A stretch of DNA of 64,000 nt from Heloderma charlesbogerti. Lineage: Eukaryota > Chordata > Lepidosauria > Squamata > Helodermatidae. The translations under genes were made by a program, and so were the position numbers. Where the stretch lies: positions 930,001 to 994,000 of the forward strand of contig JANEZZ010001953.1 in assembly GCA_026122225.1 (NCBI GenBank), in the 5' to 3' direction. The first letter of the stretch is position 1; each line of letters opens with the position of its first letter. The notes under the pieces were generated by a model. The model made no database searches. It was not told where the DNA came from and saw only the letters and a program-made list of their open reading frames with translations. Below, piece by piece: positions 47,329-58,171 of this stretch.

Positions 47329-47460
47329 GGGTACAATCCTATGCGTGGTTGACAGAAAAAAGCCCTACAACTCCCAGCATGCCCCAGCCACTCACGCTGG
47401 CTAGGGCATGCTAGGTGTTGTAGGACTTTTTTCTGTCTAAACGTGAAAAAGATTGCACCC
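47329..47460. mobile_element. Palindromic MITE D (132 bp), sister of MITE C
   Basis: Ends GGGTACAATCCTATGCGTG and AAAAAGATTGCACCC, with inner arms 'gacagaaaaaagccctac' and 'gtaggacttttttctgtc'. The flanks are TAA on the left and CAA on the right, a one-base-degraded duplication. It follows BovB copy 2 by about 25 bp. Confidence 0.8.
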
Positions 47461-47645
47461 CAACCTTTGATATTTTTATTATATAGCCTAAATGGCAATG
47501 ATCCTGGATGTCACTCACTGTTTAATGATGTAACAGATAGTAAGACGCATCCTGTGTGTATGTTAAGTTCTTTAGTGGTTTTGCTCTCCTCTTTCTCCCC
47601 CCCCCCTTTGTTTCTGTTGTTGTTATGGGTGTTTGTTGTACGCAA
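47461..47645. other. Possible L1 3' region or unassigned DNA
   Basis: T-rich sequence with a C-run near 47599-47609 and a GTT-rich stretch. It might be the 3' UTR of the L1 whose ORF2 tail ends at 44136, but no diagnostic feature confirms this. Confidence 0.3.
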
Positions 47646-47649
47646 TTTA

Positions 47650-48260
47650 TATCACTGAAGCGCGTTTGTTAAGGCCACCTCAACCGCCCCGGCTTCAGCT
47701 GCATATTCAGCCTCGGGCAGAGGCGCGGCGCAACGGGCAAGCCGAGCCTCCCGCGCGATCCTAGACTCCCTGCGGGAAGGCGCAGGTCGGGCCGGGGGCA
47801 AAGACATGGGGCGGGGGAGAGATGGAAGCAGCTGATTGGCTTCGTGCACGGAGCGGCGGCGCCCAGACCCCGCGAGGGGAGGCGGGGACGCCGCTGGCAG
47901 AAGGGGGACCGTTCGCCGCGGCTGATTTGGGCCCTTCGGAGAAGGCGCCTGCGGGGGAGGCGCCGACTTCCGCGGCTCCCCTTTCTTCTTCCGGGTCACT
48001 GCCGCCCTCTCCCTGTGAAGCCGAGTTTGGGCGGGGCCTGCTCCGCTCCGCTCCCCCAGTCATGGCGGCGGCACCTGCTGCTGCCGCTGTTGCTGCGGGG
48101 CGGGAGAGGGCAGAGGGGGGAGGGGACGCCCCCTCCCCCCCGCGGCCGCTACCCCCCCGCGGCCAGAGAGCAGGTGAGTGAGTGAGTGGCAGGCAGGGCG
48201 CCCGAGGTGGAGAGGGTGAGACCCCTGAGCTGCCTGGGGGGCGGGAGGAGGAGGAGGAAG
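47650..48260 (+). promoter_or_regulatory. CpG island promoter
   Basis: GC content and CpG density rise sharply here compared with the rest of the window. Promoter-type motifs on either strand include an inverted CCAAT box (GATTGGC at 47834-47840), an ETS-type CTTCCGGGT (near 47988), several GGGCGGGG-type GC boxes (for example near 48028) and a YY1-like CATGGCGGC at the presumed start codon. This is the usual architecture of a TATA-less housekeeping promoter. Direction is assigned from the donor site at 48174. A bidirectional promoter cannot be excluded. Confidence 0.75.
48062..48173 (+). CDS. Probable first coding exon of an unidentified gene
   Basis: The ATG at 48062 in CAGTCATGGCGG context opens 37 codons plus one base, ending CAG before GTGAGTGAG, a consensus 5' splice donor at 48174. 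The predicted N-terminus is MAAAPAAAAVAAGRERAEGG followed by Pro/Arg-rich residues. Ala- and Pro-rich, low-complexity N-termini are common in first exons from CpG islands, so this does not identify the protein. The same frame is open upstream to an ATG at 47822, so a longer N-terminus is possible. No second exon was recognised downstream in the window, implying an intron of more than 15 kb. Confidence 0.55.
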
Positions 48261-49857
48261 TGACGCACAGGAAGCTGGCGAGGGGGTTCAGATAGGTTTT
48301 GGGGTCCCAAGATCAAGGGGAGCTGGAGCAAGCGTGCTTGGAATGGGCCGATGGGCTTTGGGGGAAGAGGAAAGAGCTGCAACAAGAAGCTTAAGTAACG
48401 TCCTTTAGAGCTGGGGAAATAATGTGGGGGGCTGTCCAGGGAACTGCTCATGCGGCTGTTCTGCTCCTGGGAGCAGTGTTAGAGGCGCTTCTCTCATGGC
48501 AGAGCACGATGGCTAACTCGGTGAAAATGGGTTGAGCAGGTTCTGGTCAGGTGTAGCGCTGCTGCTGCTCCAACGTTACGCTGCTCACCCGTGTTCTGCT
48601 CAGATAAACTTGCTGTTCAGGTGAGCCTGGGAAAATAAGGTCTGAACCGGCTCTGGAATCAATCTTACATATTACAGAGTGGCTATGGGTGACCAGTCTC
48701 TCTTTTTTTTCCTTACCGTATGTTGGAGTTGCTTGTTTTGAACTTTATATCCCACATTTCTGGCAAACACTTGAGAAAGTTTACATCCTAAAACATAATA
48801 AAGTCTATTAAAGCAGCCATAAGCTTGGAAATAAGCATTTGTTGCTATGCGGTAGGAATTAAGTTAGGGGTCAAATGCCACAGTGGGTTTCATGGACAAC
48901 ACACATGGACAAGTTGGGGCAAATGTAGCTTTTCCAATGGGTATTGACTGCAGAGACCGTCATGTGCTGGGCTCCTTTTTGCAGCCACAAATTGCTTGTT
49001 TCCTACCACCTGGTGACAATTGGAACCAGAGCACACTGCAGAAAAATTGAATGTCCATATAGATTCATGGTAACCCTGCACCCCCAGGAATGTGGGGTGA
49101 GAGATTTCTTCTTTAGAAGACCTCCCAAGCTGTGAGAATTTGAAAATGGTAAATATCCAATAACAGTGAGTGAAATTTTAAATCTCAATGAATGTGCACA
49201 TGCAAACACCCTTCAGTTAGTAGGGAACTGAAAAGCACCTTAAAACCCATCCCTTTGAACATTCCCCACCACCCCATATAAAGCCGCTTTATACTTTGGC
49301 AGGCCACTGCTCCATCTAAGACCAGTGGCATCTACTTTGGCTGGGCAGCAGCTCTCCAAGGAATATACCAGCCCTGCCACTGAGCTGTGCCCTCCCCATC
49401 TTGACAGTTGATCTCTGGAATTACATTTTCATTTGGTCTTAAAAGGTGGCTGGGCCTCAAAAGTAGGATGATTTTTTAATTTCAAAATTAGGATGTCTTA
49501 TAGAAAGCAGCATATGCCACTTCTGCCAGGTGATGTTTGGTATAAATTCAGATAATATTAGCCAGAGCTTAAATATAAACGTTTAGAGGGTAGATTTTTG
49601 TGTGTGTGTTTCAATGAGACATTTAAAATCTCACTCATTGAGATTGTCACAGCTTTAGAGTTGTCATAAATTCTTATAAGAATTTTTATAAATTTTTTAT
49701 AAAATAATAAAATTATTTTATAAGAATTCTTATTTTTATATCTAAACTCCAGTAGAGCTCACAATAAGATTTACATTTCTTACAGTAGTGAAAATATACA
49801 GACAGACAAGGCAGTGCAATTCTTCCAGGGTAATAAAAGTTCCCAAATATACAGACT
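48174..49857 (+). other. Probable start of intron 1; otherwise unassigned
   Basis: Begins GTGAGTGAGTGAG. GC content declines over the first 300 bases. No repeat or exon was recognised up to 49857. Confidence 0.45.
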
Positions 49858-49950
49858 AAGGCTGCAATCCTACTACACACACTTATCTGGGAGTAGGATC
49901 CATTGAACACGGTGGGGCTTTTGAGTAGACATGTATAGGATTGAGCACTG
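49858..49950. repeat. Short MITE (CAATCCTATG family), nearly complete
   Basis: 'aaggctgcaatcctactaca', 'cttatctgggagtaggatcc', 'attgaacacggtggggcttt', 'gagtagacatgtataggatt'. The ends CAATCCTA and TAGGATTG are inverted, making this the clearest copy of the family. Confidence 0.7.
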
Positions 49951-50384
49951 GGTTGGTTTTTAAACAAATATAATTCTCTCATGAAGTAGCTAGCTCTGCA
50001 CAGATAGGAGCTGAGATTCAGAGAGCAATTTTAGTGAACCCAAAAGTTTACATTCAGTCTGGTATTTATTTTTTTTCCCCTTGTTTTAAACACGTGCACA
50101 CCCACACAGCATATCACAAATAGGTTTTGAAACTCCCTTCAGTTTTAGCAGTGCCATCTGGCAAGAGCGTTCTGCTGTCTTAGTGTTTCCTTACACACAT
50201 GGAACTATTCTGTGGTTCTTTGGCTTTCTGCTTACATATTTGAGGCAGGATGCATTGCACTTGATCTTGAATGTATTGCTTTTATAGCAAATCTGACTGT
50301 GCAATTGTGTTTGAAGCTGAGAACTTGGAAATATTTGCAGACGCACTCCCCTTTAGGGTTTGTGAAATAGTGTTTGTAACTAGC

Positions 50385-50455
50385 AGTGCTGGCTAGGGCT
50401 GATGGGAGTTGTAGGCTAAAACATCTGGAGGACCACAAGTTGGCCACAACTGCAC
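50385..50455. mobile_element. hAT-like MITE fragment
   Basis: 'gctggctagggctgatggga', 'gttgtaggctaaaacatctg' and 'gaggaccacaagttggccac' are the right half of the family seen complete at 58326-58466. Confidence 0.65.
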
Positions 50456-50659
50456 CAAGGCATCCTCCCCCTCCTCAAACAGATACTTTTGGATCCTGAT
50501 AATTTTACAGGATCTGCACTTACACTGTACAAACAGAACAAATATGAATTAATTAGCAGATACACTGATGCTGAACAATCTTATTTGTGAGCTTAGGGTG
50601 AATCGTCATTGAGATAAGCATTTTTAAAATGCTTTGGATTGTTCAGTCACTTCATGTTA

Positions 50660-50830
50660 ATATTCTTATAGTGCGTACAACACTCCTGTAAGTAGTCCCA
50701 TCTAAGTTAGGGGTATTAAGGTTGAGGCTCAGAGAGAGAAGCTAGCCTAAGGCCATAGGGAGTTCATGGCAGAGGTAAAGTTTGTACTGGGGAGACTTCC
50801 TAGCTCAGTTTCTTAGCTACTAGGTCACAG
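50660..50830 (-). mobile_element. MIR-like SINE fragment
   Basis: 'gtacaacactcctgtaagta', 'ggttgaggctcagagagaga' and 'agctagcctaaggccatagg' match in order the reverse complement of a MIR/CORE-SINE body. Divergence is high. Confidence 0.55.
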
Positions 50831-51507
50831 CAGGTCTCTGTTTAATTCTCATAATTGTTCAGTGTGTGTGTGTTTGTGTTTGTGCCAGCTGGCCCAAACA
50901 ATAAATCCAATAATAAATCCTAAATAGTGTAGGGCCGGAGTCCTTTAGGAAGCACCTCCTCCCATATGCAGCTCCCTGTGCCCTTCTATTTGTGTGCAAT
51001 AGTATCTGAGCCTTCATGCTATGCCAGGGGTGATGTCACTGGAGTTTTGTCACTGAATCAGATAAATGGTTTGGGAGAGATCTAAATGTCTTTCCTCAAA
51101 GTAGCATTGGTATTATTCTGTCATTGTGGAGGATCCAGATGTTTGTCTTAAAGGGGGGAACTCTTCCCTTAACTCCAGTTTTTCCTCGCTTGATGTTTCT
51201 GGGAACCTTAGCAGGAGGAGTCACAGAGGAAAAGCAGCAGGAAGGGGCTAGTTAAATGCACACAGTCACCCCTTGCTTCTCTCTTGCAAATTGTGTTTCT
51301 GCCACTTTTCAACAGAAAGTATAGCTGAACTTTGAGAACTGACCTGGAAACATCAAAGGCCATTCTAGATCTTATTCAGTAATGCAGTAAAACACACGCA
51401 CATAGTACACATCTAAACATGATTTTAGATCTGTGTCACAACTATACCTTTTATATTTGTCAATATCTTTTTTGTAGTAAACTTTATAATTTTTTTACTT
51501 CCTACAC

Positions 51508-51575
51508 ATGTATTTATTTCTATACTGCCCAATAGCCGAAGCTCTCTGGGCAGTTTACAAAAATTAAAACCACAG
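51508..51575 (-). mobile_element. L2-type LINE 3' terminal fragment
   Basis: 'tatttatttctatactgccc', 'aatagccgaagctctctggg' and 'cagtttacaaaaattaaaa' form the reverse complement of the L2 terminus, as at 8388-8480. Confidence 0.7.
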
Positions 51576-53110
51576 CCCTCAGTTCACTTAAGCTGGTTTG
51601 CTCTTACCACCATCAGTGGACTAAATAAAGTAAAGCAGTAGGACAGCTTAAATGCTTTACGGATCACACCCTTCATGGGTGTGAAGTGCACACTGCATCA
51701 CTCTCCACAAACCTGTCCTGAAGATGAGTAAAATGTGGATCCTCCAGATGTTTTTCCTGTGTCCCTATGAGTACAATGTATATAGGTGCTTTTTATATCA
51801 CATTTACCCAATATAGAATACACTTTTTACACATTCTGTTTCCAATAGTAGAAACCTTTTTTCATCTGTCAATTATTCCTAAAATATCCCCCAAGCAGCA
51901 AAGTTCTATAGTTTTAAGGGAATTAAGAGGCAAAGGGCCAAATTACATACGGCATTAAAATATGCCACATGGAGTTGCATGAATCTTTTAAAAACATTGG
52001 ATAGTGGGATGGGGATGGATCAAGTATTGGGACTGCAGCACTCAGGGAGAGGGTTAACCCTTTCCAAATGCACTGTAGTCCTGAGGATAATTCCGCACAA
52101 GCTGTTGTTTGGTATGGGAGGAAAGCTACCCTCCTGTGACAAATATCAGCTGGGGGGATGGAGGACAGATATTAGTTGGGATCATAGCACAAAAGGAAAA
52201 GTTTATCCCACCACTGTGTGCTGAGGTTCCAGTTCTGATCTCACACAGACTCCTGCTGCTTTAACTTTTTTTAAATGTTCATGTAACTACATGTGTCACA
52301 TATAATTTGGCCCTTTGTTTGTAAATTCCCTTAAAACTGCAGAACTGCATTTTAACATGATGTGTAATTTGGCCCAAAGTGAATGGAGATGTGATATTAT
52401 TCCTGCAACATTTTATGTAATTTGTCTTTCTGAGGCATCTTTATTTCTGAACTATGCTCGGTCTTGTACACAGCTATAAGATAAATTGGAGGCAGGAGAG
52501 ATGGATGAGGCCTGCTCCTTTATGATATCCCCCGTTCCCCCTGCCATGTTATATGTCCCAACTGAACAGTCCTCAGTTCACGATTAGCAAGTAAATATTC
52601 ATGTTTTTCTAATGTATGAGAGACTGTACTTAAGCAGCAAATTTGAGGAAAGATTGTGATCAAGAATCAGTTCATATGTTGTTTTCGGGTTCTCATACAT
52701 CAGATTAGAGATGAAATTCGTCATGGTACCACCATATGACTCTGCCTTATATGGAATCAAACTTCTTTTGCTACCTGAGATAACTGGAGATGCCAGGGAC
52801 GTAGTCAAGCAAAGTACAGGCTCTACCATTAGGTTTCACCCCACCCTGCTTTCTTTAGCAGAAAAACAGATTTTCTTTTTCAGAGGAGATGAGTCATAAT
52901 CCACTACACTGTTCAGAAAAGTAGACCACTCACATAATAGTTTATGTAGTAATATATGAGACAGCTCAAAGGCACACATAGGAATTTGTAGGAAATGTAT
53001 TGGGGGGCTCCCCGATGTGTTAAATTTCCTGCTATCGCTACACAGGTGCACTCATAAGAAATATGTGCCACATCAAATTGTTGAAACAAAAATTGCTGGA
53101 GCTGAGCAAA
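51576..53110. other. Unassigned intronic DNA
   Basis: No recognised element or exon. A pair of similar segments ('ccaaattacatacggcatta' near 51938; 'tgatgtgtaatttggcccaa' near 52358) suggests an inverted pair of ends of an unnamed element about 440 bp long. Confidence 0.4.
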
Positions 53111-53445
53111 ATGAAATGATCCTTCCCCAACCTGGTGGCCTACAGATGTATTAGACTATGCATTTGGGCTGCATCCCCCATCATCCCCAGCCAGGTTGAG
53201 GAAGGTTGCTGTAAACAGTTCACTACAGGCAGAATGCAAAGAAAAGGAGCATTATGGCAGAAAGCAGTATCTACATTTAGTGTTGAAAGGATTCCAGCAA
53301 GCATTCTTGAGCTTACTTTAGAGCAGCCTGTCTCAAAATGGTACCCTGTAGAAGTTTTGGACTACGATCCTCATCAGCCCCAGCCAGCACTGCCAATGGT
53401 TAGGAATGATGGAAGTTGTAATCCTAAACATCGGTAAGGCTCCAT
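53111..53445. mobile_element. Two hAT-like MITE fragments
   Basis: 53125-53215 ('ttccccaacctggtggccta', 'cccccatcatccccagccag') and 53325-53445 ('gaagttttggactacgatcc', 'tcatcagccccagccagcac', 'ggaagttgtaatcctaaaca') are diverged copies of the CCCCAACCTGGTG family. Confidence 0.6.
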
Positions 53446-53665
53446 GTTGCAGGAGGCTGCTTTAGAGATTAGAGATGCCAGCACAGTGTTTCTGAGTCAG
53501 GTTCAGAAATTTGGAGGCTATAAAACAGCTGCCTCAAATGAGAGAGAAGCTTTAAAAGCCTCAGAATTTTTCTCCATCTCAAAGTAAATCCAAGCTGGAG
53601 AAGAATTCTGGGCTCCCCATCCCTGCAAGCCATTGTGATCTCCCAAAGTCTTCCCAGCTAGTCCC

Positions 53666-53667
<2 letters not shown>

Positions 53668-53708
<41 letters not shown>
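53668..53708 (+). repeat. (CA)n microsatellite
   Basis: About 20 uninterrupted CA units. Confidence 0.95.
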
Positions 53709-53709
<1 letters not shown>

Positions 53710-53944
53710 CAGCAGCACACTCCCTGCTTTCTTTTCCTTTTCAACCAGCAGAGTAGTGAGAGGCAACGAGGAGGATCGGTGGGGGGAACTTTTCCCTTTC
53801 TGCCCTCTGTTACCCTGGTGCTTGGGGTAGCAGCATTGGGTGCAAAGCCTGTGAAATCATGGGAGTTGTAAGGACTGCTGCAATAACATTTCCCATGATT
53901 CCCTGGGCTTTGCATTGTGATTCTCCCATTATGTAACGTGTCAG

Positions 53945-54070
53945 GGCAATGAAGAAGGAAAACCAGAAGAGCACTGTTGGGTCAGACCAAAGGCCTATGT
54001 AGTCCAGCATTATGTGTTCCACATTAGCCAACCAGATGTCTATGGGAAGCCCAAGAGAAAGACCTAAGGT
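53945..54070. repeat. Interspersed repeat (AGCACTGTTGGGTCAGACCA type)
   Basis: 'agagcactgttgggtcagac', 'caaaggcctatgtagtccag' and 'caaccagatgtctatgggaa' form a block order I know from interspersed repeats in reptile genomes. I cannot assign a class from this fragment. Confidence 0.5.
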
Positions 54071-54887
54071 CAATGGGCTTGTTTCCCAGCAAATGAGTTA
54101 ATCCAAGGTGAGCTTGTGCCGCCGCACCCATCTCTGTTAAACGTAAAAGCTGCTTGGTGAAGCAGATCATCTGCGTGTATACATTTATGTTACTCTTGAA
54201 TATTCATGAGAACTGGTGATTGAAAGACTTCAATCACAGCTAATGGGTATGTAAAGAAGCACATTGTGTGCTGAATTCAGATTAGCTCAGACAAAAATAA
54301 GATTACCGCAAGAGCATGCAGGTCTGATGCTGGGTTTGCAGCAGGGCCATACTGTTGTGTGAACCAGCGTCTCCATGTGACTACTGTGCTTGTAGCTGCC
54401 ACAATTTCAGCCTTAGCAGCAGTTTTGAAAAATGCCACTGTCATTGTGGAGTTCGCTGCAGTTTGTATGTACTGCACCCACATGGGGGCAGCAGTTCACA
54501 CAAATACTGCTTCAGCACCAGTGCTGCCTAACCAGGAACCCAGTCTCCTGTGCGCTCTGGAGGCATGAACCAGCTTGTTAATATCTTTTCCTTATTACTA
54601 AGCAGGGCCATCACCCAGTTAAAGAAATCCTCATTAGTTGTGTGAATATATTAATAAAACCTGAATAAATGTGCATATGAATAACACCATAATTCTGAAG
54701 AAAAAATTCATTGTTAGATGATGCATAAACATTGCAACAGCTACCATCCTAGAAGAAGCGTTCTCCTGTGTGAGAGGAGGAGGAGGAGTGCTTCTAAGAC
54801 GGTGTCTAACTATTTTAATCCATTTTTTAAAATGTGCTCCATAGTTAATCAGGGCCAGCTTTTTGATAGATCAAAAGATTTTAATCA
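54071..54887. other. Unassigned intronic DNA
   Basis: No gene or named repeat seen. The open frame around 54359-54568 lacks motifs. Confidence 0.4.
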
Positions 54888-55743
54888 GAGAGCGATCCTA
54901 CGGCCCCGAGACGGCATCTGGGGGGCCATAGGATTGTTCGGTTTCCTGGCTCTGACCTTGGAGGCAAGAAACTGTGCTCCCCGTCCTCTCCCCCTCATAG
55001 CCAGCATGGAGAGAACCGCACCGGTTACCTCTCTGCGCTCAGAAAATGGAGCACAGAGGTGGGGAAAGGGAGGCGCTCCTGGGGGTGGGGCAGGGAGGAG
55101 ACCAGTGTGGTTGCAATACACCATTTCCTACAGTCACCCCAGCCTCCTTCCCTCCCCCTCTGAGGTGCTGCTGCTAGATGGGTGAAATCACCCATCTAGC
55201 AGAAATGCAGGGCGGCTGGAGTGCGGAGGCAAAGATTGCCTCCACTGTCCTCCTGCCCTGCATTGGATACTCGGCAGTCTCTGAGTTTGGAGGATGCCGA
55301 CCATCCTATGGGGATAGCCGGCCGCCTCCAAACTTGGAGGTGACCACCTATCCAATGCAGGGGAGGAGAAGCACAGAGGGGATTGTCCCCTCCACACTTC
55401 AGCTGCCCTGCATTTGCGGCTAGACAGCCGATTTCGGCTGCCTAGCCGTGGGAAGGCGAAGTGCGGGGGAAGGCTACCAAATGACACATAGGATGTGTTG
55501 TACCAGCATTTCTGCCTTCCCCGCCCCAGAATGCCCCCTGGAATGCTCCATTTTGGCTGCTCCATGCTCTTGTGAGTGTGGAGCACAGGGCTGTTCCACG
55601 TTGCCTGCGAGGCATGTGGAAGGGAAGGAAGGTTGGTTTTCTGGGAAACGACCTCGGAGCGTGGGCTCTGAGGTCGGTTCCCGGAAAACCAGATATCCTA
55701 TGGCCATCTAGCTGCTGACTAGCGGCCATACAATTGCTCCCCC
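54888..55743. mobile_element. Large palindromic MITE, family of MITEs A and B
   Basis: Ends 'gagagcgatcctacggcc' and 'ggccatacaattgctccc' are inverted. The interior holds a 32-bp near-perfect hairpin (55171-55202, centred on GGTGAAATCACC) and an inner inverted pair: GCCCTGCATTGGATA near 55255 and TATCCAATGCAGGGG near 55349. The right part ('agctgccctgcatttgcggc', 'gattctggct'-like blocks) matches 38520-38720. No clear TAA duplication, so this copy is older or rearranged. Confidence 0.7.
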
Positions 55744-55889
55744 CGTCAGTTAGATTTATGTAAGTAAATGTTGCAGCACTACAGTTAAGGTCTCTTCCCA
55801 ATTGCATCAGTGGTTTCAGGGGGTGGGGGTGAGAGAGAGGGAAATGTCCGTGTTGTCTTTTAAGCAAACACCGATGGGGTTCTTGCCTA

Positions 55890-56306
55890 TCCTTTAAATG
55901 TATTAACTTATGTTATGAATTTATGTACCACCCTTCAACATATAATTTCCAGAATCGTTTATAAGATAAAAACAATGAAATCATAACAAATCCAAACAAA
56001 GCACTAACAATAAAATCAACAATAAAGTAATCATCATGTTTTAAAAGTCCTGAGATGTTTAAAATGCCTTGAGTAGAAGGAGGTAGTTGCCTGGCACCAA
56101 AAGGACATTCGGGTGGGTGCCAAGCAGACTTCCCTGGGGAGGGAAAGCCACAAATGAGGCACCGCTAGGAAAGCCTTTTTCCTAGTGACCACCTGCCTCA
56201 CCTCAGATGGCGGGGGAACCTGGAGAAGGGCCTCTAATGATGACCTTCGTGCATGAGCAGGTTGCAGTGCAAGCAGACATTCCTCAAGTCAACCAGCTCC
56301 CATGTT
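55890..56306 (-). mobile_element. L2 LINE 3' end, part 1 (split copy)
   Basis: An A-rich 3' UTR in reverse ('tttatgtaccacccttcaac', then AAC/AAT-rich) runs into 'aagcctttttcctagtgacc' and 'acctgcctcacctcagatgg', the reverse of the ORF2 C-terminal end. A hAT element separates it from part 2 at 57605. Confidence 0.75.
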
Positions 56307-56314
56307 GCATACAG

Positions 56315-57596
56315 CAGTGGTCCCCAAAGTTTTTTGATCACGCACCCCTATCAGTAGGACTTTTTTGAGCATGCATCCCTAATATATGTATATTTATTTA
56401 TAAATGATATACATGTACTACTGCACTAATATATTATGTACATTATAAAACATATGAAAAAATAGAAATTAAAGGATGAGATAAAGATGAAATAAACAAT
56501 ATTTTAAGTAATTGATTTTATTTATTAATGGTATAAAAACCCTTTTGCTCTCAGTAAAAAAATATTATTGATATTTTTAGTGAGAGCAGTGTGACTGAAT
56601 ATGCTTCATTATTTTTGAAAATCTTGGTTTAACACTTCGTGATACAGTGATTCGAAGGTCTGGTTCGAAGTCCAGTTTGTTTCGATACTTGGTTTTAATG
56701 GCTGTCATAGCTGAAAAAGACACGTCACAAGGATATGTAGATCTAAATGGAAGAAGTGCATCACTGGCTGCACTGACTGAATCATGATACTCCTTTTTCA
56801 ATCCCATCCACCAATTATACAAAGTTTTTTGTTGAAATTCAGCTAGTCAACTTCCATCTTCCCAGATGCCAATCAGTTGTTCTTGCAAACTAATTGGAAG
56901 GCATTGCATTTTTATATTTTTAACAAATGGGTTCAAAAGCCACTGAAACTCTTCATTTGGAAGATTTTTAAACAGGTTAGAAAATTCCGCTTCCAAGTTC
57001 TTTAAGTGTGCAGATATGAGAATTTTTATAGGTGACACACAATCATTTTCGGCAACAAAATCACATACCGATGGAAACATTTCCAGACATCCATTTTCAA
57101 TATGCTCTCTCCATAGCACGAGTTTCTTTCAAAAAGCAATTACTTTCTCACTCATTGTTAAAACGTCACCTTTACCTTGAAGGGACAGATTAAGTGTGCT
57201 TATTTAAAATAAATAAATAAATCTGCTAGGCATACTACTGACAGCCGCTTGACATCACAGAAAAGGTCAGCAAATTTGGAACGAATTTGCTCTCCTTCGG
57301 CGGGATGGCCACTGCTCCACTTCCACAGCTGAGCAAGCAACTGCACCTTTCTCTGCTGTGCCCGGCAGAGACTGGCACAGTTGCTCTTGGTGGCCGTGGC
57401 AGAGGCGGGATAGGACTGGAGCCGAGAGAGAAATGCCCTGAAGCTTCCCCCTCGGCTCCCGTCCCATCCTGCTGCCTCTGCTACCGCCATCATTGCACAC
57501 AGTGGCAACTGATAGGAGCAGCGGGAGGCTGCTCAATCATCAGGTGGCTCGTGCACCCCAATGGATCATCTTGCGCACCCCACTTTGGAGACCAAT
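56315..57596 (-). mobile_element. hAT element of Buster/ZBED5-like type, internally deleted
   Basis: Left end CAGTGGTCCCCAAAGT and right end ACTTTGGAGACCAATT are imperfect inverted termini. Flanks GCATACAG and TACTACAG are a degraded 8-bp duplication (5/8). It lies inside a minus-strand L2. It retains the C-terminal part of a transposase (56577-57119, annotated separately) and a GC-rich non-coding part at 57240-57540. At about 1.28 kb it is far shorter than an autonomous hAT element. Confidence 0.8.
56577..57119 (-). pseudogene. hAT transposase C-terminal relic (ZBED5/Buster-like)
   Basis: Two minus-strand open pieces in different frames (57119-56847 and 56822-56577) together cover the C-terminal hAT dimerisation region. 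Motifs in order: LWREHIENGCLEMFPSV, EFQWLLNPFVKNI, LPISLQEQLIGIWEDGS, then EYHDSVSAASDALLPF, STYPCDVSFSAMTAIKTKYR, NKLDFEPDLRITVS. The LLPF..TY.C...FSA.T.IKTK.RN.L pattern is diagnostic for this family. The BED finger and the catalytic N-terminal two thirds are missing, so it cannot be active. Confidence 0.85.
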
Positions 57597-57604
57597 TACT
57601 ACAG

Positions 57605-57790
57605 CTTTAAGTGTGAGGGCCAGCACTTTGAATTGGGCTCGGAGGTGGACCGGCAGCCAGTGGAGCTGTCTAAGCAGTAGGGAACAATGTTCCCAGTTAG
57701 TATCCTGGCAGCTGTATTTTGAACTGACCAGTTTTCAGGCAGTCTTCAAAGGCACCTCGGTGCGCAAGGCATTGTAGCAGTCCATCCAGG
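57605..57790 (-). mobile_element. L2 LINE, part 2 of the split copy
   Basis: The minus strand encodes a LHWLPVHLRAQFKVLAL-like block (near 57605-57665) and a VPLKTA block (near 57740). Compare LHWLPVHVQAQFKAL on the plus strand at 26885. It continues the copy begun at 55890, with the hAT element between. Confidence 0.75.
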
Positions 57791-58171
57791 TTGCCTTGGG
57801 GACTGCCTCACCACTTAGGTGACCTTTGCAGTCATCTGAGGGAGCACTTCTCAGGGTGCCACGTGCTCCTGAGGTCTGCCTCAGGAGCACTTGCAGCAGA
57901 GCATTTAGTGTTGCAGCGGCCACCCACTGGAGTGCCTTACCAACTGACATTAGACAGGCCCTCACAATTGTGATGTTCAGACAGCTTCTTAAAACTCGTC
58001 TCTTTACAGAGCTCTTCCGCGAAGTGTGACCCAGCCAGCTATGGTTTGTAGCGCACAGTGCTACAAGATTAAGTTGTGTTGTATTTATGTTGTTTTTATG
58101 TCATTGTATTTATGTTCGCAGCTTTGATACCTTTGTGGAACGTGGTATAGAAATGTGAATAATAAAATAAT
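57791..58171 (+). mobile_element. Second L2-type LINE 3' end inserted in the minus-strand L2
   Basis: The plus strand reads SALPTDIRQALTIVMFRQLL and KTRLFTELFREV, then a stop and a 3' UTR ending 'cgtggtatagaaatgtgaat' and an AATAAAATAAT tail. It interrupts the minus L2 between 57790 and 58172. Confidence 0.7.

Noticed and set aside
47652..47999. Long minus-strand open frame in the CpG island
   Set aside because: Open frames on both strands are expected in very GC-rich DNA; no recognisable motif and no suitable donor on the minus strand.
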